Assembly: GCA_963836015.1 (NCBI GenBank)
Contig: CAWIIF010000003.1
Coordinates: 1 to 64,000 of the forward strand
DNA: 64,000 bases
Direction of reading: 5' to 3'
DNA from: CAWCDJ01 sp963836015
GTDB taxonomy: Bacteria; Acidobacteriota; Terriglobia; Bryobacterales; Bryobacteraceae
Position numbers and translations under genes: made by a program. Positions 8,677-16,714 of this stretch are shown here, one piece after another. The notes beneath the pieces were generated by a model. The model saw only the letters and a list, made by a program, of their open reading frames with translations. It ran no database searches and was not told the DNA's origin. The first letter of the stretch is position 1; the number at the start of each line of letters is the position of its first letter.

Positions 8677-9311
8677 CAGGAGAGCCCCTGCAGGAAATAG
8701 TTGAACCGCTTCTCGCGCCCGATCGTCGTGTCCGCCCCGTGCCCCGGGATGACCACCGTCTCATCCGGCAGCGGCAGGAGCTTTTCGTGAATCGATCGCA
8801 GAATCTGCCGGCCGTCGCCGCCCGGCAGGTCGGTGCGCCCGATGCTGTCGCGAAACAGCGTGTCGCCCGCCACCAGCTTCCCTTCGGAGGGAATCCACAA
8901 GCTGATGCTGCCCGGCGTGTGGCCCGGAGTGTGCATCACGTGGAACTCGGTAGCTCCCACCACCAGCCGGTCCCCGTCTTTGGCGGGCTGATCGATCTCC
9001 ACCGGCTCTACCGGCGGCATCCCCAGCCACCCCGCCTGCACGTCCAGCATCTTCTGTAGTTCGGTGTCGTTCGAGTTCATGTAGACTGCCGCGCCGGTGG
9101 CCTGCTTCAGCTTCTGTGCGCCCCCGATGTGGTCGATGTGCGCGTGGGTGATCACGATGGCCTTGACCGTGAGGCCGTGGCGCCGCACGATCTCGAGCAC
9201 CTGGTCGATGTCGTCACCGGGGTCCACCACCATCGCCTCGCGGGTCTGCTCGTCGCCGAACACCGAGCAGTTGCATTGCAGCATCCCCACCGGCAGGATC
9301 TCGTGGATCAT
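8676..9311 (-). CDS. MBL-fold metallo-hydrolase (glyoxalase II-like)
   Basis: 211-aa metallo-beta-lactamase-fold hydrolase. The metal site is visible as THAHIDHIGG near 55, HTPGHTPGS near 130, GDTLFRDSIGRTD near 150 and the final VIPGHG near 190. The spacing matches GloB/YcbL-type hydroxyacylglutathione-hydrolase-like proteins. Substrate is not predictable. It overlaps the alcohol dehydrogenase start by 1 nt and is divergent from the CopD-like gene with only 22 nt between the start codons. Confidence 0.88.
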   Translation of the reverse strand: MIHEILPVGMLQCNCSVFGDEQTREAMVVDPGDDIDQVLEIVRRHGLTVKAIVITHAHIDHIGGAQKLKQATGAAVYMNSNDTELQKMLDVQAGWLGMPPVEPVEIDQPAKDGDRLVVGATEFHVMHTPGHTPGSISLWIPSEGKLVAGDTLFRDSIGRTDLPGGDGRQILRSIHEKLLPLPDETVVIPGHGADTTIGREKRFNYFLQGLS

Positions 9312-9321
9312 AAGCCGATTG

Positions 9322-9327
9322 TATACT
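9322..9327 (+). promoter_or_regulatory. -10-like TATACT giving a leaderless start for the CopD-like gene
   Basis: TATACT lies exactly 6 nt before the ATG at 9334. No Shine-Dalgarno sequence fits between them and the start codons of the divergent genes are only 22 nt apart. No -35 match is visible. Confidence 0.45.
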
Positions 9328-9333
9328 CACCAT

Positions 9334-9747
9334 ATGGCAGACGTGCTCTATGAAGTGATGCGCTGGCTGCACCTCGCGTCCATGGCCACGCTGATCGGCG
9401 GTATGCTGTTCGCCCGGCTGGTGATGGCGCGGGCTCTCGAAGGAGTCGCGCCCGACGCGCGCGATTCCCTGGTGGAGCGCGCCGCCGCTCTCTACCGGCC
9501 GTTCGTGTACTCGGCCATCGGCGGCCTGGTAATTTCCGGCACCTACAACCTGCTCACCAATCCCGGCCATCGGCCCATCTACCACATGCTGTTCGGCATC
9601 AAGATGCTGCTGGCGCTGCACGTCTTTGCGGTCGCCATCCTGATCGTGCAGCCCAAGAATCCGCGGCGCGTCCGCATGATGACCGGGCTGGTCATCTCGG
9701 GCCTCGTCATCATCGCCATCTCGGCCTGGCTGCGGCATATCTTCTAA
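9334..9747 (+). CDS. small CopD-like integral membrane protein
   Basis: 137-aa protein with four predicted TM helices (about 8-28, 47-68, 80-100, 112-135) and conserved histidines in WLHLAS and ALHVFAV, resembling CopD/DUF2269-type proteins that may bind haem or copper. The reading frame stays open 79 codons upstream, but that part is antisense to the MBL-fold gene. I chose ATG 9334 because TM1 starts there and a -10 hexamer lies 6 nt upstream. Function unproven. Confidence 0.65.
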   Translation: MADVLYEVMRWLHLASMATLIGGMLFARLVMARALEGVAPDARDSLVERAAALYRPFVYSAIGGLVISGTYNLLTNPGHRPIYHMLFGIKMLLALHVFAVAILIVQPKNPRRVRMMTGLVISGLVIIAISAWLRHIF

Positions 9748-9756
9748 ACTGAAATC

Positions 9757-10632
9757 ATGAGCGAGGGTTATCAGGCACTGCGCCACGGCGCCGCGTGGCT
9801 CGATCTGTCGGCGCGCGGACGCCTTATCGCCCGCGGCCGAGACCGCGCGCGCTTCCTGCACAACGTCACCAGCAACGATGTGAAAGGCCTGAAGCCGGGC
9901 GCCGGATGCTACGCCTTCCTGCTCACACCGCAGGGCCGCATCCAGGCGGACCTCTACCTCTGGGCGTTTCCAGAGCACTACCTCATCGATACCGAAGCGG
10001 AGCTGGCCGGCAAGGTGCTGCAGCACATCCTCAAGTACAAAGTCGCTGACCAGATCGAGCTGGAGGACGTGACCGCCGCAACTGCCTCGATCGGCGTGGA
10101 GGGGCCGGGGGCATCCGCCGCCCTGGCGTCTCTGGGGGCGCCGGTGCCGGGCGAGTATCAACACCTTGCGTGGGGCGACGAAACCGTGGCCGGCATCAGC
10201 CTGACCGGCCAGCCGGGCTTCCGCATCTATGCCGCCGCCGGCCGGCTGCCGGAGCTGGTAGCGCGGCTCGAGCCCGCCGGAGTGAAGCCCGCCACCGCCG
10301 AAGAAGCGCGCATCGTGCGCATCGAAAACGGCAAGCCGCGCTATGGCGAGGACATTCTCGAGACGTCGCTGCCGCAGGAGACCCTGCAGATGCACGCCGT
10401 CAGCTTCAATAAGGGCTGCTACCTGGGACAGGAAATCGTGGAGCGCATCCGCGCCCGCGGCCGTGTGAACCGCGAGCTCGTGCGCTTTTCCCTGGATCAG
10501 CCGGAACCCCCCGCGCCCGGCTCCAAGCTGATGGTGGATGGCGCCGAAACCGAGATCACCTCTTCGATTTATTCGCCCGATCTGGGAAAGTCCGTGGGGA
10601 TAGGGTACGCCCGCGCTTTACCGCGCGCGTAG
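9757..10632 (+). CDS. ygfZ: YgfZ/GcvT-family folate-binding protein
   Basis: 291-aa protein of the GcvT-like fold. The diagnostic YgfZ motif KGCYLGQEIVER lies near residue 222, its conserved cysteine being required in E. coli YgfZ for tetrahydrofolate-dependent maintenance of Fe-S enzymes. An earlier segment, ARFLHNVTSNDVKGL, near 29 is also typical. It starts 9 nt after the CopD-like gene; a TAAACT hexamer lies 6 nt before the ATG and includes the preceding stop codon. Its last 15 nt overlap the convergent PHP gene. Confidence 0.9.
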   Translation: MSEGYQALRHGAAWLDLSARGRLIARGRDRARFLHNVTSNDVKGLKPGAGCYAFLLTPQGRIQADLYLWAFPEHYLIDTEAELAGKVLQHILKYKVADQIELEDVTAATASIGVEGPGASAALASLGAPVPGEYQHLAWGDETVAGISLTGQPGFRIYAAAGRLPELVARLEPAGVKPATAEEARIVRIENGKPRYGEDILETSLPQETLQMHAVSFNKGCYLGQEIVERIRARGRVNRELVRFSLDQPEPPAPGSKLMVDGAETEITSSIYSPDLGKSVGIGYARALPRA

Positions 10633-11454
10633 CTTCTCGAGTACTTCGCGCGGAATCCGCAGGTTGCCGTCGCACCCGCTTCCCAGCTGGATCTCGGGCT
10701 TCAGCGCGCCGTGAAAGTCGGATCCGCCGGTGACCAGCAGGCCGTACTTCCGCGCCAGCTCCAGGTACATGCCGGTTTCGCGCTCCCCGTGGTCGCTGTG
10801 ATAGGCCTCGATGGCGTTCAGGCCCGCATCGCACAACTCGGGCAGCAGCGACGGGACGTCCCCCCTGACCCGGATGGGGTGTGCCAGCGACGCGATCCCC
10901 GCGGCGCCCCGGATGCGTTCCACGGCTTCGGCGAACTGCGGCTCCCGGCGGAATACATAACCCTTCGCGGATTCGTCCAGATACTCGTCGAACGCCTGCC
11001 GCAGGTTGGAGACATATCCCTTCTCCACCATGATCTGGGCGAAGTGAGGTCTGCCCGTCATGCCGCGGCCGCGCGCCTCTGCCTCCTCCAGCGTGATGTC
11101 GAAGCCCAGCTCCCGCAGCCGCGCCGCCAGCCGCTCATTGCGCTCGCGCCGGGAGGCCTGCATATCCTCCACCCATTCGCGGATGCCGTTCGCTCCATTG
11201 ACTTCGGGAAAATAGCCCAGCAAATGCACGGAGTGCCCGTAGAGTTTGGTCGAAAGTTCGATGCCGCACAGCAGCTCCACGCCCGCGCGGCGCGCCGGCT
11301 CGCAGGCCGCGTCGTACCCCGCAAACGTGTCGTGGTCCGTGATGCTCAGTGCGTCTACGCTGTTGCGAACCGCCTCCGTAATGAGCTGTTCGGGGGAGAA
11401 GGTACCGTCGGATTCGTTAGTATGCGAGTGGAGATCGATCAAGACAAAACTCAC
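10618..11454 (-). CDS. PHP-domain phosphoesterase (nucleoside bisphosphate phosphatase/RNase AM-like)
   Basis: 278-aa PHP hydrolase. The metal-binding motif DLHSHTNESDGTF is near residue 8, SITDHDTFAGY near 37, and the later histidines in SLAHPIRV near 190 and GSDFHG near 250. This layout matches the TrpH/RnaAM group, which hydrolyses 3',5'-nucleoside bisphosphates and trims RNA 5' ends. It starts at GTG and shares its last 15 nt with ygfZ. Confidence 0.88.
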   Translation of the reverse strand: MSFVLIDLHSHTNESDGTFSPEQLITEAVRNSVDALSITDHDTFAGYDAACEPARRAGVELLCGIELSTKLYGHSVHLLGYFPEVNGANGIREWVEDMQASRRERNERLAARLRELGFDITLEEAEARGRGMTGRPHFAQIMVEKGYVSNLRQAFDEYLDESAKGYVFRREPQFAEAVERIRGAAGIASLAHPIRVRGDVPSLLPELCDAGLNAIEAYHSDHGERETGMYLELARKYGLLVTGGSDFHGALKPEIQLGSGCDGNLRIPREVLEKLRAR

Positions 11455-11546
11455 CCAAGTGTTCCAGTTTAGCCTAGATCCCCACCACTCTCGTCAAAAG
11501 CTCGCGGCCCGCCCTTCCACGCTCCGGCCTGAGTCGCTGTCGTGGC

Positions 11547-11575
11547 AAAGCCGCGACCGTGACGGAGCGGGCCGT
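11547..11575. repeat. dispersed imperfect-palindrome repeat, copy 2
   Basis: This copy contains AGCCGCGACCGTGACGGAGC followed by GGGCC. Compared with the copy at 4570-4596 it differs only around the central GT(T/G)A. It lies 15 nt beyond the stop codon of the 163-aa MCDYSL protein gene, again at the 3' end of a minus-strand gene. The arms are imperfectly self-complementary. Confidence 0.6.
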
Positions 11576-11590
11576 TGGTCGGCGGTACAA

Positions 11591-12082
11591 CTATCGCAAG
11601 CGATAGGTGAACTCCGCGCGTTCTTCGCGTAGTCTCTCGAGATCCAGCTCCTCCGCGGCTGAAAGGTCCAGCACCGTGACGCGCTGTCCTTCCCGGAGTT
11701 CCTGGAGCCTCACTTCGCGCCCGTTGGCGAAGCGGACGGCATCCCGATAGCTGTTCACCGCTGCTGAAATCTGGGTGAACGTTACGTCTTCCACCGGAGC
11801 GACCGTCAAGTCGTGCTGCAGCCGAGCGGGGATATCCTGCAGCCTCAACCGCGCTCCGGGAGGGATACATACCGCCGGCACCGGGTCGGTCTTCGGCGGA
11901 TTGAAAAAGGCTTTGACGGCGCACCAGAAACTCCTGCGCACAGGAGCCGGCGGGTCGGCCAAGCGTTTGATGTCGGCGGGTGACGCCAGGCCGAGGGATC
12001 CGGTGGGGAACCGGTGAGCTACGAGTTCCTCCCCTTCCCGGGCCAGGCGATTAGGTACGGCCATGAGCGAATAGTCACACAT
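11591..12082 (-). CDS. conserved hypothetical protein with MCDYSL N-terminus
   Basis: 163-aa soluble protein that I cannot assign a function. The N-terminus MCDYSLMAVPNRLAREGEEL resembles a small bacterial family beginning MCDYSL; this is from memory and the family has no known role to my knowledge. Cys2-Asp3 and a central VCIPPGARL segment are notable, and the C-terminal 40 residues are charged and helical. An exceptionally strong ribosome binding site, AAAGGAGGA (12093-12101), lies 10 nt before the ATG, in contrast to the leaderless-looking neighbours, so it may be highly translated. It stands alone between PHP and accA. Confidence 0.6.
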   Translation of the reverse strand: MCDYSLMAVPNRLAREGEELVAHRFPTGSLGLASPADIKRLADPPAPVRRSFWCAVKAFFNPPKTDPVPAVCIPPGARLRLQDIPARLQHDLTVAPVEDVTFTQISAAVNSYRDAVRFANGREVRLQELREGQRVTVLDLSAAEELDLERLREERAEFTYRLR

Positions 12083-12496
12083 TGTCTCTCCATCCTCCTT
12101 TAACTTTGTCGAACTGATTTCCCAGGCGGACTTCGCTTTTTTGTTGATGTTTCGATTCCACCGGGGCGGCTAATTTTTGTCGATGTCAATCTCCTCCTGC
12201 GGTGTTGCCGGTATCAATTGAGCCTGCTGGTTGAATTCCAACCGCTGCGCCAACGCCGTTCAAACACACATCGGCCCGGATCTCGTTCTTCGGTGTCACA
12301 AACGCTCCCGCCCAGGCGGCCGGCGCCTCCAGCGGCGACTGCGGCTTCACGGAATCCCCCCTAATTTGAGTTTCGGTTTGGCTTCGCAAAATGACAAGCC
12401 GAAAACTCGCCCCGCGGTCGGTTGGAGGACCTTCCTCCTGTACGGCGGCTCACAGATCGGCCCCTGGCCCCAAATCGGGCCCGGGCGCTTGTTAAG
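12083..12496. other. 414-nt intergenic region upstream of accA
   Basis: Divergent spacer between the MCDYSL gene and accA. It holds the strong minus-strand ribosome binding site at 12093-12101 and two T-rich stretches (12137-12145 and 12172-12180). A minus-strand frame at 12186-12389 could encode 67 aa but has no ribosome binding site and an unremarkable composition. No RNA gene or convincing coding sequence was seen. Confidence 0.5.
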
Positions 12497-13351
12497 ATGT
12501 TCAGAGTGGAGCCAGACGGAAGCCCCGATACGATTTCCGAAAAGCCCGCCGAGCCGCATCCGGCGTGGCGGCGGGTGCAGCTCGCCCGGCACCCCAAGCG
12601 CCCGCACTCTCTCGACTACATCGAACGCATCTTCACCGAGTTTCAGGAGATCCACGGCGACCGCGCCTTCGGCGACGATCCCGCCATTGTCGCCGGCCTG
12701 GCCCGCTTCGAAGGCCGGCCGGTCATGATCGTGGCCGAGCAGAAGGGCCGCGACACGCGCCAGAAGCTCCACCGCAACTTCGGAATGCCGAAGCCGGAAG
12801 GCTACCGCAAGGCGCTGCGCGCGATGCAGTTGGCAGCCAAGTTCGACCGGCCCGTGATCACCTTCCTGGACACTCCCGGCGCGTACCCCGGCATCGACGC
12901 CGAGGAGCGCGGCCAGGCCGAGGCGATCGCCCGCAATCTTCGCGAGATGGCCCGCCTGGCCGTCCCCGTTCTGGTAGTCTGCATCGGAGAGGGCGGCAGT
13001 GGCGGAGCGCTCGCCCTGGGCGTGGGCAATGTGGTCCTCATGCTCGAAAACGCGGTCTACAGCGTCATCTCCCCGGAAAGCTGCGCTGCGATTATCTACC
13101 GCGATTCCGGGCAGGCCGAACAGGCCGCCGCCGCCCTGCGGCTCACCGCGCCCGATTTGCTGGAGCTCGGCCTCGTGGACGGCATCGTTCCCGAGCCCCC
13201 CGGAGGCGCCCACGAGGACCACGATGCGGCCGCCGGATTCCTGCGCGAGTCGCTCCGCGCCGAGCTCGACCGGATGGCGCCCATGAGCGGCGACCACCTG
13301 GTGGAACACCGCTACCTCAAGTTCCGGCGCATGGGGAACTTCTTCGTATGA
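12497..13351 (+). CDS. accA: acetyl-CoA carboxylase carboxyltransferase subunit alpha
   Basis: 284-aa carboxyltransferase subunit that, with AccD, transfers the carboxyl group from biotin to acetyl-CoA to give malonyl-CoA. The family segments IFTEFQEIHGDRAFGDDPAI (about 43), NFGMPKPEGYRKALR (about 95), FLDTPGAYPG (about 120) and the oxyanion-forming GEGGSGGALALG (about 165) are all present. A little shorter than E. coli AccA (319 aa) because of a short N-terminus. The frame is open further upstream. ATG 12497 overlaps a TAAGAT hexamer, so GTG 12506, 6 nt after that hexamer, is a possible leaderless start. Confidence 0.93.
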   Translation: MFRVEPDGSPDTISEKPAEPHPAWRRVQLARHPKRPHSLDYIERIFTEFQEIHGDRAFGDDPAIVAGLARFEGRPVMIVAEQKGRDTRQKLHRNFGMPKPEGYRKALRAMQLAAKFDRPVITFLDTPGAYPGIDAEERGQAEAIARNLREMARLAVPVLVVCIGEGGSGGALALGVGNVVLMLENAVYSVISPESCAAIIYRDSGQAEQAAAALRLTAPDLLELGLVDGIVPEPPGGAHEDHDAAAGFLRESLRAELDRMAPMSGDHLVEHRYLKFRRMGNFFV

Positions 13352-13614
13352 AGAAGACCGTTTGGATTTCCATCGTGTTCGCGGCGGCGGTGCTGGGATA
13401 CCTCGTGATCTCGAGCTTCGGCACGAACCGGGTCCGGGTCGAGGTCTGCATGCAGTTCAACGGTGGAACCGACTGCCGGACCGCCTCCGCCGAAACCCGC
13501 GAAAACGCCCTGCGCACGGCCGTCACCAACGCCTGCGCCCAGCTCTCGAGCGGCGTCACACAATCCAACCAGTGCGAGAACACGCCGCCCCGCTCGGTGC
13601 GCTGGCTGCGCTAA
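13348..13614 (+). CDS. small membrane-anchored or secreted hypothetical protein
   Basis: 88-aa protein whose ATG overlaps the accA stop (ATGA), so it is probably translated by coupling. Residues 1-25 form a hydrophobic signal or anchor (MKKTVWISIVFAAAVLGYLV). The exported part has three cysteines: one in VEVCMQFNGG, one in TDCRTAS, and others in TNACAQ and NQCENTP, which could form disulfides. No family recognised. The fixed overlap with accA argues that it is a real gene. Confidence 0.6.
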   Translation: MKKTVWISIVFAAAVLGYLVISSFGTNRVRVEVCMQFNGGTDCRTASAETRENALRTAVTNACAQLSSGVTQSNQCENTPPRSVRWLR

Positions 13615-13766
13615 TCCCAATGCTTCCAATCCGTCTCCTCAGAGTGGGCGGAGCAGGCAGCCCCTCCCGCGCGCCCGCCTGAACGCCGGGTGTAGAATAA
13701 ACAGTGAACTCCCAGGTTCCAATCGGCGTCTATTTAGGGTGAATAGCAAAAAGGGAGACTTGCGTC

Positions 13767-15194
13767 GTGAAGACTAAGTGGAAGGTTACCATCGGCGTCG
13801 GGGCCGTCGCGGTCGCGGCCATCGGGGTTTATGCCAGCACCGTGCTCAGCAAGCGCGGGATCGTGACCGTGCAGAGCGGTAAGGTAGTGCGCGCAGATCT
13901 CACCAGCCTCGTGACCGCGTCGGGCGAGATTAAGCCAAAGAATTACATCAACATAGGGGCCAATGCGATCGGCCAGATCACGGACCTTCTGGTGAAGGAA
14001 GGCGACCGCGTCCGTAAGGGGCAGTTGCTCGCCAAGCTCGAAGACGTGCAGCCTGAGGCGGACGTGCAGGCCCAGAAAGCCACGGTCGCGTCGTCCGAAG
14101 CTGACTCGAGCGCCGCCGAGGCGGGCCTGAAGGCATCCGACGACAATCTTGGGACGATGCAGGCCAGCCTGGATCGGGATCGCGCCGACCTCTCCCGCAT
14201 GAAAGCCGAGTTGGACCGCGCCGAGGCTCTCTACAAAGAGCAGTTGATGGCCAAGCAGGATTTCGACCTGAAAAAGTTCACCTACCAGGCCCAGGAAGCC
14301 GCGGTGAAAGAGTCGGAAGCCCGCCTCACCCAGGCGCGCGCCCAGCGCCAACAGACTGCCGCGCAGCTTGCCTCGACTCAGAAGCGGGTCGTTATGGCCC
14401 AGGCGAACCTGGTCCGGTACAACGACTTACTGAGCAAGCACAGCTCTTTCGCGCCGCTCGACGGCGTGGTCACGAACCTCCCGGTACGGGTGGGCGAGAC
14501 CGTGGTCCCCGGCCTGCAGAACCAGACCGGCACCCTCATCATGACCATCGCGGACATGTCCCTGATTACCGCGGAAGTCAAGGTGGATGAGACAGATATC
14601 GTCAATGTGACGCTTGGCCAGCCGGCCGAGATCACCATCGACGCCATCCCTAATAAGACCTTCAAAGGCCACGTCACGGAGATCGGAAATACGGCCATCC
14701 TGCGATCCACCGGTGTGGCGGCCTCGCAAAGCGCCATTTCCAGCCAGGAAGCCAAGGATTTCAAGGTGGTGGTCGCGCTGGACAATCCACCCGATGAAAT
14801 TCGGCCGGGACTTTCTTGCACCGCGAAGATAACCACAGCCACCCGTCAGAACGTCCTAACAATACCGATTCAGGCCCTGACCGTCCGTCAGAAGGGTGAT
14901 CTCGAAGTAAAGCCGGCAGGTAGCGGGACCGGCGCACAAGCGGCCACGAAGACCGACCCGGCCGCCGAAAAGGCGAAGAAAGAAGAGATTCAGGGCGTGT
15001 TTGTAATCGAAGGCGGCAAGGCCGTATTCCACAAGGTGGAAACCGGAATCACCGGAGCGACCGACATCGAGGTGCTGAGCGGCCTGAAGGACGGCGACCA
15101 GATCGTTACCGGGACGTACCAGGTCATCCGGACGATCAAGAATCAGACCCAGGTCAAAGTGGACAACAAGACTCCGGGACAGCAGAAGACTTAG
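13767..15194 (+). CDS. MacA/HlyD-type efflux periplasmic adaptor
   Basis: 475-aa membrane fusion protein. An N-terminal TM anchor (about 5-27) is followed by a lipoyl-like half (DLTSLVTASGEIKPKNYINI near 43), a long coiled-coil hairpin at about 95-215 rich in Ala, Glu and Gln, the second lipoyl half (FAPLDGVVTNLPVRVGETVV near 230), and beta-barrel and membrane-proximal domains with a low-complexity Gly/Thr/Ala/Lys insert at about 380-410. It starts at GTG with AAGGGAG upstream. It is followed after 17 nt by a MacB-like ATPase, so the pair belongs to a tripartite MacAB-type exporter. Confidence 0.9.
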   Translation: MKTKWKVTIGVGAVAVAAIGVYASTVLSKRGIVTVQSGKVVRADLTSLVTASGEIKPKNYINIGANAIGQITDLLVKEGDRVRKGQLLAKLEDVQPEADVQAQKATVASSEADSSAAEAGLKASDDNLGTMQASLDRDRADLSRMKAELDRAEALYKEQLMAKQDFDLKKFTYQAQEAAVKESEARLTQARAQRQQTAAQLASTQKRVVMAQANLVRYNDLLSKHSSFAPLDGVVTNLPVRVGETVVPGLQNQTGTLIMTIADMSLITAEVKVDETDIVNVTLGQPAEITIDAIPNKTFKGHVTEIGNTAILRSTGVAASQSAISSQEAKDFKVVVALDNPPDEIRPGLSCTAKITTATRQNVLTIPIQALTVRQKGDLEVKPAGSGTGAQAATKTDPAAEKAKKEEIQGVFVIEGGKAVFHKVETGITGATDIEVLSGLKDGDQIVTGTYQVIRTIKNQTQVKVDNKTPGQQKT

Positions 15195-15211
15195 AAACGA
15201 GAAACGATTCC

Positions 15212-15952
15212 ATGGCAACGGCAGTCGAGAAGGAACTCATCCAGCGCGGCGAGCAACTGAAGCGGGACGGTATCGTCATCCGCACGTACGATCTCTGGAA
15301 GACCTATGTCATGGGCGACCAGGAGATCCACGCGGTTTCCGGGGTCGATATCGAGATCAAGCGCGGCGAGTACGTCGCGATCATGGGTCCTTCCGGGTCG
15401 GGCAAGTCCACCCTGATGAACCTGATCGGCTGTCTCGACACCCCGACCAGGGGCCAGTACTACATCAACGGCAACCTGGTCAGCGAGATGACGGACGACG
15501 AGCTGGCTCGCATCCGCAACAAGGAGATCGGCTTCGTCTTCCAAACCTTTAACTTGCTGCCGCGCGCCACGTCGCTGCACAACGTGGAGCTGCCGCTGAT
15601 CTACTCCGGGATGGCCGCGGAAAAGCGCCTGGAGATGGCCAAGCAGGCCATGAAGCAGGTGGATCTCGACCGCCGCATGCACCACAAACCGAACGAGTTA
15701 TCGGGCGGCCAGCGGCAGCGTGTCGCGATCGCCCGGGCTTTGGTGAACAACCCCTCGATCCTGCTTGCCGACGAGCCCACCGGCAACCTCGATACAGCCA
15801 CCGGCAATGAAATCATGGCGCTGTTCGAGCGCCTCTACCAGCAGGGCAACACCATCGTCCTCGTCACTCACGAGCACGATATCGCCATGCACGCCCACCG
15901 GATCATCCACATCCGCGACGGCAAGGTCGAAAAAGACGAGCGCATCCGGTAG
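15212..15952 (+). CDS. MacB-type ABC transporter ATP-binding protein
   Basis: 246-aa ABC ATPase with Walker A GPSGSGKST near 60, Q-loop in VFQTFNLLPR, signature LSGGQRQR near 163, Walker B ILLADEPTGNLD near 183 and switch histidine in LVTHEHD. It matches the separate ATPase component of MacAB/LolCDE-like exporters and pairs with the adaptor just upstream. No FtsX-type permease follows; the next gene is convergent. The permease is therefore encoded elsewhere, possibly by one of the orphan permeases at 24-29 kb. Confidence 0.9.
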   Translation: MATAVEKELIQRGEQLKRDGIVIRTYDLWKTYVMGDQEIHAVSGVDIEIKRGEYVAIMGPSGSGKSTLMNLIGCLDTPTRGQYYINGNLVSEMTDDELARIRNKEIGFVFQTFNLLPRATSLHNVELPLIYSGMAAEKRLEMAKQAMKQVDLDRRMHHKPNELSGGQRQRVAIARALVNNPSILLADEPTGNLDTATGNEIMALFERLYQQGNTIVLVTHEHDIAMHAHRIIHIRDGKVEKDERIR

Positions 15953-15991
15953 GGTAGGCCTCCTGGCCTGCCCAGCCGGGCTGAGCCCGGC
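15953..15991. terminator. tandem-hairpin terminator with dispersed GGGTAGGCC repeat
   Basis: Directly after the ATPase stop codon are two stem-loops: GGTAGGCC/GGCCTGCC (15953-15960/15965-15972, one G-U pair) and GCCGGGC/GCCCGGC (15975-15981/15985-15991). They end 2 nt before the stop of the convergent secretin-N-like gene. There is no U-tract. The first hairpin recurs at 50418, 54181 and 56668. Confidence 0.55.
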
Positions 15992-15993
15992 CG

Positions 15994-16713
15994 CTACTCC
16001 ACCACCTTCGCGATCAGCACCAGGAACAGCGCCTTCTCCGGCCCGTCCAGGCTGGTCCGTCCGATGACCAGCTTCTGCCCTACCTTCACATCCACGACCT
16101 CCGTGCTGATTCCCGTATCGATGTACTCCAGCTTCCCGGATACGCTGTGCGGCACCCGCAGGCCGGCGTGCAGCCGGTCCAGCCGGATTCTGGACCCGTC
16201 GCCCTCCAGGTTGGCCGAGCCGACCCGAAAGGTCGTGTACCGCGACCCGTACTGGCCGGTTGTGTCCGCCCCCACGCCAGACCGCGTCTGCAGCGAAAGC
16301 ACGTCCAGCAAGCTGTAGTTCTTGAAAGCAAACGTGCTCCTCAGCGTCGCCACCGTGCTCTCGAGATCCTTCGGGATCGGGTTGCCCCCCGCCTGGGGCT
16401 GGTCCGTTCCAATGACGAAGTACACGGTCAGCTCGACATCCTTTTGAGCCGCACCGGGCACATCGAGTTGCTTGATGGCGTCCTCCGCGGTCATGACATT
16501 CGCCCGTCTTCCCGACAGCGAGACTACCTTAAGCCCCGGATCCGCCTGGGTCGCCACACCGAAGTTGAGCAGCAATCTCTGAACTGCGCGCGGGTCCACA
16601 TATTTGAGCGTAACCAGCTTCTGAATCTCCTGGTTCGGATCCAGCGCCGGCGCCGGCTGTTGAGCGCCGAGCGGCGCAAGGGCAAGCACCGAGATCAATA
16701 AGAGCGTCTTCAT
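15994..16713 (-). CDS. secreted secretin-N-domain-like protein
   Basis: 239-aa exported protein with a signal peptide (residues 1-17, ending LAPLGAQ). Residues about 30-85 resemble the short secretin N domain (KLVTLKYVDPRAVQRLL and MTAEDAIKQLDVP), a module of type II/III and pilus secretins and of stand-alone periplasmic proteins. The C-terminal part (about 90-239) is beta-rich, but no secretin pore domain is present. I chose ATG 16713 because it lies 1 nt past the stop of the anti-sigma gene (16715-16717) and starts the signal peptide; an ATG at 16737 would add 8 polar residues. Third gene of the sigma/anti-sigma operon. Confidence 0.6.
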   Translation of the reverse strand: MKTLLLISVLALAPLGAQQPAPALDPNQEIQKLVTLKYVDPRAVQRLLLNFGVATQADPGLKVVSLSGRRANVMTAEDAIKQLDVPGAAQKDVELTVYFVIGTDQPQAGGNPIPKDLESTVATLRSTFAFKNYSLLDVLSLQTRSGVGADTTGQYGSRYTTFRVGSANLEGDGSRIRLDRLHAGLRVPHSVSGKLEYIDTGISTEVVDVKVGQKLVIGRTSLDGPEKALFLVLIAKVVE

Positions 16714-16714
16714 T

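Noticed and set aside
12186..12389. Possible 67-aa minus-strand gene upstream of the MCDYSL gene
   Set aside because: No ribosome binding site and no conserved features; kept only as a remark on the intergenic region.
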